Shown here: in pieces, positions 32,997 to 39,959 of the stretch
Layout of the letters: each line of letters begins with the position of its first letter
Numbering within the stretch: position 1 is the stretch's first letter
DNA from: Labilithrix sp.
Lineage (GTDB): Bacteria > Myxococcota_A > Polyangia > Polyangiales > Polyangiaceae
Assembly: GCA_019637155.1 (NCBI GenBank)
Contig: JAHBWE010000031.1
Location: 1-64,000 of the forward strand
Direction of reading: 5' to 3'
DNA: 64,000 nucleotides
Position numbers and translations under genes: made by a program
The notes under the pieces: generated by a model
What the model saw: only the letters and a program-made list of their open reading frames with translations
What the model was told of the DNA's origin: nothing
Databases searched by the model: none

Positions 32997-33349
32997 ATTC
33001 TTTGGCGATGCGGCCTGCGCATCGCGGAAAAGGAGCGTCAGGTCGGCGTGGGGCTCGCCTGACGGGGAGCTCGAGGTGAGCTCGGATGCGCTCGCGGGGA
33101 CGGAGCGGCGGGGCGGCCGGGGTGAGGGCCGCTCGCTCGCCGGACTCGAACGTCCGTGCGGCGCGGGAACTTTATGCATCGTCGCTCTCGTTGTCGAGTG
33201 GCGACTTCGGTTTTTTCTTTCTTCGGAGCTTGCTCTCGCCGCCGAGAGCGCAGTTGAGAGCTCGCCTCGGCGCCGAGAGCGTCGGCGCCGCCGAGGCAAC
33301 TCTCGCTTTCGTTCGAGCGTTCCCGCCTACGAGACGGTGGCTCCACCTG
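32997..33349. other. 353-bp gap in the array; one degenerate T-arm-like hairpin
   Basis: A minus-strand CGGAC-GTTCGA-GTCCG hairpin near 33141-33156 resembles a T-arm with a 6-nt loop, but no acceptor or anticodon arm could be paired to it. GCCGAGAGCG/CGCCGAGAGC repeats occur at 33240-33285. No protein gene supported. Confidence 0.4.
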
Positions 33350-33422
33350 AGCCCGTGTCCGGATTCGAACCGGAACCTTCCCGTTTACAAGACGGGGGCT
33401 CGTCCACTCGAGCTGCGCGGGC
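33350..33422 (-). tRNA. tRNA-Thr(TGT)
   Basis: Acceptor GCCCGCG/CACGGGC (one C-A mismatch), anticodon CTTGTAA on CCCGT/ACGGG, T-loop TTCGAAT. Confidence 0.9.
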
Positions 33423-33497
33423 GATTTGCGCCGCGCTATTCTGTGTCGGCGGCGCTTGCTTCGCAAGTGCCTAGTGTCGATTTGTTTTCATCGTCGG

Positions 33498-33569
33498 AGC
33501 CCACGTCCGGGATCGAACCGGATCCTCCCGTTTACGAGTCGGGTGCTCGTCCTATCGAGCTACGCGGGC
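33498..33569 (-). tRNA. tRNA-Thr(CGT), copy 2
   Basis: Acceptor GCCCGCG/CGTGGGC, anticodon CTCGTAA with an A-A inner mismatch, T-loop TTCGATC; paralogue of tRNA-Thr(TGT) next door. Confidence 0.88.
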
Positions 33570-33638
33570 AGTGCTCGCGGTGCGCGCGGACCGTCAGCGA
33601 GAGACGGCGCGCGCCGGCGCGAGCAGCGGAAAAGTTTT

Positions 33639-33803
33639 CTTCGTCCGAGTGAGGAAGTCAGGTGTCTTTTCAGACTCGTTTTCTAGACGAGCGCCTCTAC
33701 CAATTGGGCTATCGCTCCCAGACGCCCTTGCGGAGGCCGGGGACCGAGTTGGAGTCGAACCAACACTTGAAATTGCGTGTGTGACCTTCTCGAGTGGGCG
33801 AAG
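33639..33803 (-). tRNA. circularly permuted tRNA, unit b (anticodon AGA)
   Basis: T-arm GTTGG-TTCGACT-CCAAC and acceptor TCGGTCC (33747-33741) precede a 21-nt linker and the 5' half GGAGCGA (5' end 33718). The strands pair at 6 of 7 (one G-G). D-arm GCCC...AGGC, anticodon stem CTCGT/ACGAG, loop CTAGAAA (anticodon 33684-33682), then a GTCT-GAAA-AGAC hairpin. ACACGCAA at 33780-33773. Inner flank helix GAGAAGGTC/GACTTCCTC, internal loop ACTC/ACTC, outer helix CTTCGCCC/GGACGAAG. Confidence 0.83.
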
Positions 33804-33806
33804 CAG

Positions 33807-33857
33807 CTTCAACGGAAGGAGTCGAACCTTCGACGCACCGATCCGATCGGCGTTGAA
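33807..33857 (-). ncRNA. mini-tRNA b: acceptor plus T-arm without anticodon arm
   Basis: TTCAACG/CGTTGAA acceptor stem, T-arm GAAGG-TTCGACT-CCTTC, and only 19 nt between (a CCGA/TCGG hairpin where D and anticodon arms should be). It ends 3 nt before the 5' flank of unit b. An ACCCGC/GCGGGT hairpin with a 7-nt loop TCCAGAC lies just upstream (33860-33879), resembling a detached anticodon arm. Confidence 0.7.
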
Positions 33858-33886
33858 GACCCGCGTCTGGAGCGGGTGAAATAGAC

Positions 33887-34077
33887 CTTTCGTCCGAGTG
33901 AAGAAGCCGGGTCTTTTCAGACTCGTTTCCATAACGAGCGCCTTACCATTAGGCAACCGACCCAGGTGCCGTCGTGCGACGGAGCCATGCGCGGCGTACC
34001 GCGCGCGGCTTGTGGATCGGGTCGGATTCGAACCGACATTTCTATTTGCGTGTAGGGCCTTTTCGGGTGGACGAAAG
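33887..34077 (-). tRNA. circularly permuted tRNA, unit a (anticodon TGG)
   Basis: T-arm GTCGG-TTCGAAT-CCGAC and acceptor CCGATCC, A73 (34013) precede a 49-nt linker and the 5' half GGGTCGG (5' end 33963). The strands pair at 7 of 7 (one G-U). D-arm GCCT/AGGC, anticodon stem CTCGT/ACGAG, loop TATGGAA (anticodon 33931-33929) with A33, then a GTCT-GAAA-AGAC hairpin. ACACGCAA at 34053-34046. Flanks: CTTTCGTCC/GGACGAAAG perfect outer helix, ACCC/ACTC loop, GAAAAGGCC/GGCTTCTTC inner helix. Confidence 0.87.
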
Positions 34078-34122
34078 TGGATCCAACGGAAGGAGTCGAA
34101 CCTTCGCGTGCCGAGCGTTGGA
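34078..34122 (-). ncRNA. mini-tRNA a: 45-nt acceptor/T-arm RNA with encoded CCA
   Basis: TCCAACG/CGTTGGA acceptor, T-arm GAAGG-TTCGACT-CCTTC, U73 and CCA. Only 10 nt (CTCGGCACGC) replace the D and anticodon arms. It abuts the 5' flank of unit a. Its T-arm and acceptor resemble those of tRNA-Asn at 34319, from which it may derive by internal deletion. Confidence 0.7.
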
Positions 34123-34160
34123 TGTCGTGTCGCGCCATCGTGGCGCTGCTTTAAGAGGTT

Positions 34161-34316
34161 GCTCGTCCGAGTGAGGAAGTCGTTTCGATTTCTCGTTGAA
34201 GCGAGGTGCCTTACCATTAGGCTACGCGCCGGGGTTGGAGGGGAATTCCCCGGGCGGCACGGTTGGATTCGAACCAACATGTTCTTGCGTGTATGACCTC
34301 TTCGAGGGGACGAAGC
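34161..34316 (-). tRNA. circularly permuted tRNA, unit c (anticodon TCA)
   Basis: T-arm GTTGG-TTCGAAT-CCAAC and acceptor CGTGCCG, C73 precede a linker of about 22 nt containing GGGGAATTCCCC, then the 5' half CGGCGCG (5' end 34231). The strands pair at 7 of 7 (one G-U). D-arm GCCT/AGGC; CTCG/CGAG stem with a 6-nt loop CTTCAA, anticodon TCA (34199-34197). ACACGCAA at 34292-34285. Inner helix GAAGAGGTC/GACTTCCTC, CCTC/ACTC loop, outer helix around CTTCGTCC/GGACGAG. Confidence 0.82.
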
Positions 34317-34318
34317 AG

Positions 34319-34390
34319 CTCCAGCGGAAGGAATCGAACCTTCGAATCTCCGGTTAACAGCCGGGTGCCTGACCATTCGGCTTCGCTGGA
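34319..34390 (-). tRNA. tRNA-Asn(GTT)
   Basis: Acceptor TCCAGCG/CGCTGGA, anticodon CTGTTAA, T-stem GAAGG/CCTTC with TTCGATT, G73. Directly upstream of permuted unit c. Confidence 0.92.
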
Positions 34391-34546
34391 ATGAGCTCGT
34401 GGCAGCATGCGCGAGGGTGCGTGCCACGGGGCGGTCGATCGACGAGCGATCTCCCGACACGAGGAGCACACCACACGCGCATGCGCGACGAGCGTGTTGA
34501 CGCCAGGTTTTCAGAGAGCGGGGACCCACGTCGTGAGTCCGTGCAG

Positions 34547-34618
34547 TTCCGGGTACAGGATTCGAACCTGTCTTTCTGGGTTCAGAGGCCAGTGTCCTGC
34601 CAGCTAGACGATCCCGGA
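34547..34618 (-). tRNA. tRNA-Gln(CTG)
   Basis: Acceptor TCCGGGA/ACCCGGA (A-A at the last pair), anticodon CTCTGAA on CTGGC/CCCAG, T-loop TTCGAAT. Confidence 0.88.
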
Positions 34619-34661
34619 GCAGAGACAGACGAGTCGACGCGCGAGCGCGGCGTCTCGTCGG

Positions 34662-34733
34662 TGGGTCCGGAGGGAGTCGAACCCTCAACATGCCGGGTAA
34701 GAGCCGGATGCGCTGCCGTTGCGCCACGGACCC
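34662..34733 (-). tRNA. tRNA-Lys(CTT)
   Basis: Acceptor GGGTCCG/CGGACCC, anticodon CTCTTAC, T-loop TTCGACT, A73. Confidence 0.93.
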
Positions 34734-35179
34734 GTGGCGAGATGAGTTGTGCGAGTCAGCGCCGACGTCGCCGGCGGAAGGAGTGAGGTGGAGGATCAGC
34801 CAGAGAGGCGACGAGAAGTCATGTCGCGAGCGAGACGATCACGAACGAGGAGAGCGCGACGCATGGGCGTGGGCGAACGAGCAGAGCAAGCTCTGCGTGA
34901 GAAGTGACGAGGAACGCGAGAGCGCGGACGAAGCGCGGGTGAGGAGTGACGAGGAACGCGCGAGCGCGGACGAAGCGCGGGGTGAGGAGCGCGGACGAAG
35001 CGCGGGTGAGGAGCGACGACGACGAACGGAGGGTGCGGAACGACGAGCGCGGGTGAGGAGTGACGGCGAGGCACGTGGGAGAGGAACGTGGACGACGAGC
35101 GCCATGCGCGAGCGCGCCGGAGCGTCATGCGTGAGCGCGCCTGGGGGGGGCGAAGCGAGCGTGAGCGTCGTGTGTGGGG
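34734..35179. repeat. 446-bp array gap with 42-bp degenerate tandem repeats
   Basis: Copies begin near 34904 and 34946, with a shortened third near 34987. Cores are GTGACGAGGAACGCG and GAGCGCGGACGAAGCGCGG. The plus-strand frame through it encodes only Arg/Glu/Ser low complexity, and I do not accept it as a gene. Confidence 0.6.
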
Positions 35180-35252
35180 TGGGGCGCGAGGGGGTCGAAC
35201 CCTCATCCCTCGGGGTAAAAGCCCGGTGCTCGGCCGATTGAGCTAGCGCCCC
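35180..35252 (-). tRNA. tRNA-Lys(TTT), first tRNA of the array
   Basis: Acceptor GGGGCGC/GCGCCCC, anticodon CTTTTAC, T-loop TTCGACC, A73. Confidence 0.94.
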
Positions 35253-35300
35253 GCGTGACAACGTCGTTTGGAGAGCCGTGACCGATCGCCAGAAATCATG

Positions 35301-35339
35301 ATGACAATGGCATTTGATTTTTGACGCAAATGACCATTG
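35301..35339 (-). promoter_or_regulatory. candidate array promoter with overlapping inverted repeat
   Basis: An AT-rich island 50-90 bp upstream of the first tRNA. Minus-strand TTGCGT (35329-35324), 17-nt spacer, TGTCAT (35306-35301) could be -35/-10. CAATGG-C-ATTTG and CAAAT-GA-CCATTG (35305-35339) form an imperfect inverted repeat across it, a possible operator. Confidence 0.35.
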
Positions 35340-36209
35340 AATACGCGCAGAGAGCGTATGCCATCGCCTGACACTGTCTGTTCCCATGCTCGTGCCCACA
35401 CGAGCATGAGGACGCTACTGCCGCCCCGACGGGACGGAGGACCGTTGCAGCTGCAGCCTTGGGCGGATCGCTCCGCTCGACCCGAGAGAGCTCGGGCGGA
35501 TCGACGCGACGGTTCTAGGACCGCCGGGTCGCGAGAGCGCTCGAAAGCCACAAATGCGGAAAGGCCACCTCGGGTTGCCCCGGGCGGCCTTCGCAAACGG
35601 CTCCGAACGTGGAGACGATGGCTGGGACCGCCTTTTAGGCGCCGCCCTCCTGCTGATTGGCGCTCGGATCGAGCGTGAGAGGGGCGGTGGACATGCGGCA
35701 GACGCCGAGCGCGAGACCCTGCGGACGTGCAGGGGCTGCAAAGGACGAGCTACCGCCAAAAATGGTGGAGGTTGACGACACGGAAGCTGGCCGATAGGCC
35801 GGCCCACGCCAGGACGTATCGCTGACGCGATGCGACGAGCCTCCCGCTTCCGACGCGAGGCACGCCAAGCCGCTGCGCTTCAGCGCTTCGGCAGTCGTCC
35901 TGTTGTTGGAAAGGGAGAGGATCACGCGAGACGAACACGCCCGGGGCCACCGGCACGTGCCTCCTGAGGAGAGATGGTGTCGTTCGTAGACGTTCCCGAC
36001 GGGGAAGCGATTCAATCTATAGCCTGGCCTTTCGTGCCCCGCAAGCTTTTAAATCAAAAATCTCTCGCTTCGCTGCCAGCGCGTGAGCAACGGACAAACG
36101 AACATCTTTCAGCGACGAGAAGAGGCGCGAGCGAGCGCGAAGTGCAGAAGGAGCACGCGCGTGAGCAGAGCGGTGCCCGATGTGGCCGACGGTGACGGCG
36201 CGACGCGTT

Positions 36210-36490
36210 GGGCTCTCGACGCGGCGGCAGCATGGATCGTGGCGCCGGATGCGCGATGACGAGCAAGCCGAGGCCATCACTGGGCTCTCGACGCGGCGGC
36301 AGCATGGAGTGTGGCGCCGGATGCGCGCCCGAGGACATCACCGGCAGGCCGAGGACATCACCGGGCTCTCGACGCGGCGGCAGCATGGAGTGTGGCGCCG
36401 GATGCGCGATATCGAGCAGGCCGAGGACATCACCGGCCTCTCGACGCGGCGGCAACGTGGAGCGCGGCGCCTGGTTCGCGCGATGTCGTC
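36210..36490. repeat. four imperfect tandem repeats of 71-81 bp
   Basis: Copies start near 36210, 36282, 36363 and 36434. Shared cores are CTCTCGACGCGGCGGCA, TGGCGCCGGATGCGCG and GCCGAGGACATCACC. They stand 150-430 bp upstream of comM. Confidence 0.8.
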
Positions 36491-36554
36491 CCGGCAGTAC
36501 GTTGGCTGTGAAGAGGTCGTGGAGAACGCGTGCATGACGCAGGCTTTGGGGTGG

Positions 36555-36620
36555 CCCCTGGCCTGGCCCTGGCCTGGCCGGGCCATATGGTCACGCGTTC
36601 CAACGGCGCGTAATCGCTCG
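36555..36620 (-). repeat. block shared with the ComEA-like gene upstream region
   Basis: Reverse complement of a relative of 14090-14150; contains CCTGGCCTGGCCCTGGCC and GGGCCATATGGTCACG. Ends 15 bp before the comM start. Confidence 0.6.
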
Positions 36621-36634
36621 GGCGCGATGTCGGC

Positions 36635-38203
36635 ATGGCGTTCGCTTTCGTCGCGGGCATGCTCGCCATCGCCGAGAGCGCTGTTCTCACGGGGGTCACC
36701 GCCCAGCCGGTTCGCGTGGAGGTGCGCGCCGAGGCAGGCATCCCTGCGTTCGAGCTCGTCGGGCTGGCCGAGACGACCGTCCGCGAGAGCCGCGTCCGCG
36801 TGAAGGCGGCGCTCGAGAACGTCGGGATCAAGATCAACGAGCATCGCATCACCGTGAACCTCGCGCCGGCGGACGTGAGGAAGAACGGGAGCTCGTTCGA
36901 TCTCGCGATCGCGATCGGGACGCTGGTCGCGCTCGAGCAGCTGCCGCAGACGGCGATCGCGGGCGTGCTGCTGCTCGGAGAGCTCTCGCTCAGCGGACGC
37001 GTCCACGCGCTGCGCGGTGCGGTCGCTCATCTCGTCGGGGCGCGCGAGCGCGGCGTCGCGCGCGCGATCATGCCGCTCGCGAACGAGGAAGAGGCGTCGC
37101 TCGTCGATGGCGTCGACGTCGGGCTCGCCGCGACGCTCGGCGAGATCGTCCAGGCGCTGCGCGGCGCGGAGCCTCTCGCGCGTCCCCGGCGCTCGGACGT
37201 GCTCGAACGACGCGCCTGGCTGGTCGACGATCTCGCCGACGTTCGCGGACAGCACGGCGCGAGGCGCGCGCTCGAGGTCGCCGCCGCCGGCGGGCACAAC
37301 CTCCTCATGATGGGCCCGCCCGGCGCGGGGAAGACGATGCTCGCGCGGAGGCTGCCGGGGATCCTGCCCTCGCTCACGCGCGAAGAGCGGCTCGAGGTCC
37401 TCGCGATTCACGGCGTGGCGGGCCTCCTCGGCGTGCACTCGGTGAACGAGCGGCCGTTCCGCGCGCCGCATCACACCGTGAGCGAGTTCGCCCTCGTCGG
37501 CGGCGGCGAGCACGTGCGGCCGGGAGAGGTGAGCCTCGCGCATCATGGGGTGCTCTTCCTCGACGAGCTCGCCGAGCTCCGCCGCTCCGCGCTCGAGGCG
37601 CTGCGGCAGCCGCTCGAGGACGGCGCCGTCACCGTGTGCCGGATGCGCGCGACGACGACGTTCCCCGCGCGGCCGATGCTCGTCGGCGCGACGAACCCGT
37701 GTCCGTGCGGCAACCGCGGCGACGGCACGATGCGCTGCACCTGCGCCGCCGACGCCGTGCGCGCGTACCGGCGTCGTCTGAGCGGTCCCCTGCTCGACCG
37801 GCTCGACGTGCACGTCGTCCTGCCGCGCGTCGAGCTCGCCGACCTGCAAGGCGGCGCGCGCGGAGAGGCGAGCGCCGACGTGCGGGCGCGCGTGACCCGA
37901 GCGCGAGAGGTGCAGCTCGCGCGCTTCAGGGCCGGCGAGACGAGCGCGGCGACGAACGCCCACCTGGCGCAACGCGACGTGGAGCGGATCTGCGCGCTCG
38001 ACACGAAGACGCGGTCGCTCCTCGCAGCGGCGGTGGAGCGGCGTGGGCTGTCCGCGCGCGGCTACGGGAAGGTGCTCCGCGTCGCGCGGACCATCGCCGA
38101 CCTCGCCGGCGTCGATCCGGTCCGGCACGCGGACGTGAGCGAAGCGCTCGCGGCGCGCGTTCTCGACCGCGACCTCGAAGGTCACCCCGCGTCCGCGGCG
38201 TGA
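36635..38203 (+). CDS. comM: ComM/YifB-family Mg-chelatase-like AAA+ ATPase
   Basis: 522 residues. The N-terminal Lon-protease-like S5 fold (about 1-165; VEVRAEAGIPAFELVGLAETTVRESR) is followed by an AAA+ domain with Walker A GPPGAGKTMLARRLPG, Walker B HHGVLFLDELAE and sensor GATNPCPCG. It then has the MCM/ChlI-type CPCGN cysteine cluster and a C-terminal helical domain (ARGYGKVLRVARTIADL). ComM is a hexameric branch-migration helicase acting on RecA-coated recombination intermediates during natural transformation. The gene is directly upstream of recA with a 58-bp gap. Confidence 0.95.
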   Translation: MAFAFVAGMLAIAESAVLTGVTAQPVRVEVRAEAGIPAFELVGLAETTVRESRVRVKAALENVGIKINEHRITVNLAPADVRKNGSSFDLAIAIGTLVALEQLPQTAIAGVLLLGELSLSGRVHALRGAVAHLVGARERGVARAIMPLANEEEASLVDGVDVGLAATLGEIVQALRGAEPLARPRRSDVLERRAWLVDDLADVRGQHGARRALEVAAAGGHNLLMMGPPGAGKTMLARRLPGILPSLTREERLEVLAIHGVAGLLGVHSVNERPFRAPHHTVSEFALVGGGEHVRPGEVSLAHHGVLFLDELAELRRSALEALRQPLEDGAVTVCRMRATTTFPARPMLVGATNPCPCGNRGDGTMRCTCAADAVRAYRRRLSGPLLDRLDVHVVLPRVELADLQGGARGEASADVRARVTRAREVQLARFRAGETSAATNAHLAQRDVERICALDTKTRSLLAAAVERRGLSARGYGKVLRVARTIADLAGVDPVRHADVSEALAARVLDRDLEGHPASAA

Positions 38204-38261
38204 CGATGATTCGAAATAGAGAAATATAGAAATAGAAAATAGGGAATCGAAGGAGATAGAA
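38204..38261 (+). promoter_or_regulatory. AT-rich recA leader with strong ribosome binding site
   Basis: A 58-bp purine/AT-rich leader, with ATAGAAATA-type repeats, in an otherwise GC-rich region. AGGAG at 38251-38255 is 6 bp before the recA ATG. No recognisable LexA box. Confidence 0.55.
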
Positions 38262-39290
38262 ATGTTCGCAGAGCTCGCAGAGAAGATGAAGGCGCTGAAG
38301 GGCGTCATCGGGTCGGTGGAGAAGCAGTTCGGCAAGGGCGCGATCATGTCGCTCGGGGACGACGGTGAGCTCGAGCCCGTGCCGACGATCCCGACGGGAT
38401 CGCTCGCGCTCGACCTCGCGACCGGCATCGGCGGATATCCGCGCGGCCGCGTCGTCGAGGTCTACGGTCCGGAGTCGAGCGGCAAGACCACGCTGTCGCT
38501 CCACGCGATCGCGCAGGCGCAGCGCGCGGGCGGCGTGTGCGCGTTCATCGACGCGGAGCACGCCTTCGACGTGGCCTACGCGCGCTCGATCGGCGTCGAG
38601 ACCGACAAGCTGCTCGTGTCGCAGCCGGACACGGGCGAGCAGGCGCTCGAGATCGTCGACATGCTGATCCGCTCGGGCGCGATCGACCTCGTCGTCGTGG
38701 ACTCCGTCGCCGCGCTCGTGCCAAAGGCCGAGATCGAGGGCGAGATGGGCGACCATCACATGGGCGTCCAGGCGCGGCTCATGAGCCAGGCGCTCCGGAA
38801 GCTCACCGCCGTCGCGCATCGCACGGGGACCACCATCATGTTTATCAATCAGCTCCGTCAGAAAATAGGCGTCGTCTTCGGCAATCCCGAGACCACGACC
38901 GGCGGCAACGCGCTGAAGTTCTACGCGTCGATGCGGCTCGACGTCCGCCGCATCGGTCAGGTGAAGGTCGGCGACGAGCTCGTCGGCGGACGTACTCGCG
39001 TAAAGCTCGCAAAAAACAAAATGGCACCTCCATTTTGCGAAGCGGAGTTCGATATTCGATACGGGCAGGGCGTCGACACGCTCACGGAGCTCGTCGATCT
39101 CGGGCTCACGCGCGGGCTCGTCGAGAAAAGTGGGAATCACCTCTCGTTCGCGGGGACCACCCTCGGGAACGGGCGGGAGCGCTCGCGCGACGCGATCGCC
39201 GCGAATCAGGAGCTTCAGACGACGCTGCGGCAGGCCATCCTCGCGTCCGGTCCGGTGCGGCCCGGCCGGCGCGCGGACGCCGCGGCGTGA
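38262..39290 (+). CDS. recA: recombinase RecA
   Basis: 342 residues, ATG 38262. Walker [11 protein letters not shown], Walker [14 protein letters not shown], the L1 loop [23 protein letters not shown] and L2 loop [15 protein letters not shown] are intact. IDAEHAFDV replaces the common IDAEHALDP. Forms the strand-exchange filament and would coactivate LexA. Myxobacteria often carry two recA genes; whether this is the principal copy cannot be told. AT-rich codons occur locally (about 38840-39070), including a CAAAATGG/CCATTTTG hairpin. Confidence 0.96.
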   Translation: MFAELAEKMKALKGVIGSVEKQFGKGAIMSLGDDGELEPVPTIPTGSLALDLATGIGGYPRGRVVEVYGPESSGKTTLSLHAIAQAQRAGGVCAFIDAEHAFDVAYARSIGVETDKLLVSQPDTGEQALEIVDMLIRSGAIDLVVVDSVAALVPKAEIEGEMGDHHMGVQARLMSQALRKLTAVAHRTGTTIMFINQLRQKIGVVFGNPETTTGGNALKFYASMRLDVRRIGQVKVGDELVGGRTRVKLAKNKMAPPFCEAEFDIRYGQGVDTLTELVDLGLTRGLVEKSGNHLSFAGTTLGNGRERSRDAIAANQELQTTLRQAILASGPVRPGRRADAAA

Positions 39291-39401
39291 CCGCATCGCG
39301 GGGCGGCCCTCTCGGTTCGAGGGCGAGGGCCGAGGGCCGAGGGCCGACGAGAGGGCCGCTCCGCGCGGGGCTCGACATTCCATTCGACGGAGGAAAATTC
39401 G

Positions 39402-39941
39402 ATGTATTTCAGAGTCGACGATATCCCGACCAAGTATCGGCATCCCGAGCAGGCGCAGTTCGACGAGTGTCTTCGCGCGGTGGACTTCGCGCCACGATAT
39501 GACGCGCTCTGCGCCGCTCACCCGAAGCGGGGCCCGGAGGTGCCGGTCGGCGCGCGCATGCCGGCGCTCCAGGGGACCGGACGCAGGTGGTATTACAACA
39601 GGCAATTCAAGTTCTACGCGCTCCGGGAGCGGGAGCGTCTTCCGAAGTACTGCGGGCTCGGGCTCGATCTGCGCATCGACGCCCGCGTCGAGACGGCGCT
39701 CCTCTTCTCGACGCCGGACGGCCACCTCTCGGCGCCGCTCGCGAAGCTCGCGCGGAACATGCATCGCTTCACCGAGCCCGGCTTCGTCTACCGGCCGGCC
39801 GCGCACCCCGCGCCGCGGATCGGATCGCTCGAGGAGCTGCCCGCCATCCTGACGGATTGCCTCGCGCTCTACGATCTCCTCGCCGAGGCGATCCGCGCGG
39901 CGGGAGACTGGTGGCGACCCGCGCTGGCGCGTGCGGCGTGA
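39402..39941 (+). CDS. hypothetical protein (179 residues)
   Basis: ATG 39402 with GGAGG 10 bp upstream. Soluble, rich in aromatic and Arg residues, no signal peptide. Features: [20 protein letters not shown], then [15 protein letters not shown] and [11 protein letters not shown] at the end. Not recognised. Follows recA with a 111-bp gap and precedes another unknown gene, possibly cotranscribed. Confidence 0.65.
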   Translation: MYFRVDDIPTKYRHPEQAQFDECLRAVDFAPRYDALCAAHPKRGPEVPVGARMPALQGTGRRWYYNRQFKFYALRERERLPKYCGLGLDLRIDARVETALLFSTPDGHLSAPLAKLARNMHRFTEPGFVYRPAAHPAPRIGSLEELPAILTDCLALYDLLAEAIRAAGDWWRPALARAA

Positions 39942-39959
39942 GGTAGCTAAGACGACGGC

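Larger units (their letters stand above)
35253..36634. other. 1.4-kb intergenic region upstream of both the tRNA array and comM
   Basis: No protein gene or known RNA family was recognised; short frames on both strands lack ribosome sites and family motifs. It holds the candidate array promoter, an AT-rich patch at 36043-36065, the 71-81-bp tandem repeats and the block shared with the ComEA-like gene. An unrecognised structured RNA cannot be excluded. Confidence 0.5.

Noticed and set aside
26460-33879. Many 60-240-residue open frames across the array
   Set aside because: They cross tRNA genes, carry repeated peptide patterns from T-loops, and lack ribosome sites or family motifs.
33860-33879. 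Complete tRNA-Leu(CAG) using the hairpin upstream of mini-tRNA b
   Set aside because: The anticodon-arm-like hairpin lies outside the acceptor stem and has no D-arm; kept only as a note on mini b.
33741-33963. Conventional tRNA with a long intron, using the 5' half of unit a and the 3' half of unit b
   Set aside because: GGGTCGG can pair with TCGGTCC but needs three G-U pairs, while the permuted partner CCGATCC needs one. The other units do not pair in the non-permuted order, and the flank helices only fit the permuted units.
32666-34316. Group I or group II intron in the tRNAs
   Set aside because: Flanks are only about 25-35 nt each and show no P7/S-type core, no G-binding site or domain V. 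The anticodon arms are intact rather than interrupted.
34690-35241. 183-residue plus-strand open frame in the array
   Set aside because: Encodes only Arg/Glu/Ser low complexity from the 42-bp repeats and runs antisense to tRNA-Lys.
36210-36490. CRISPR array
   Set aside because: Repeat units are 71-81 bp with no distinct spacers, are imperfect, and there are no cas genes.
35253-36634. RNase P RNA, tmRNA or SRP RNA in the large intergenic region
   Set aside because: No conserved core of any of these (such as GAGGAAAGTCC, a tag frame, or the SRP tetraloop helix) was seen on either strand.
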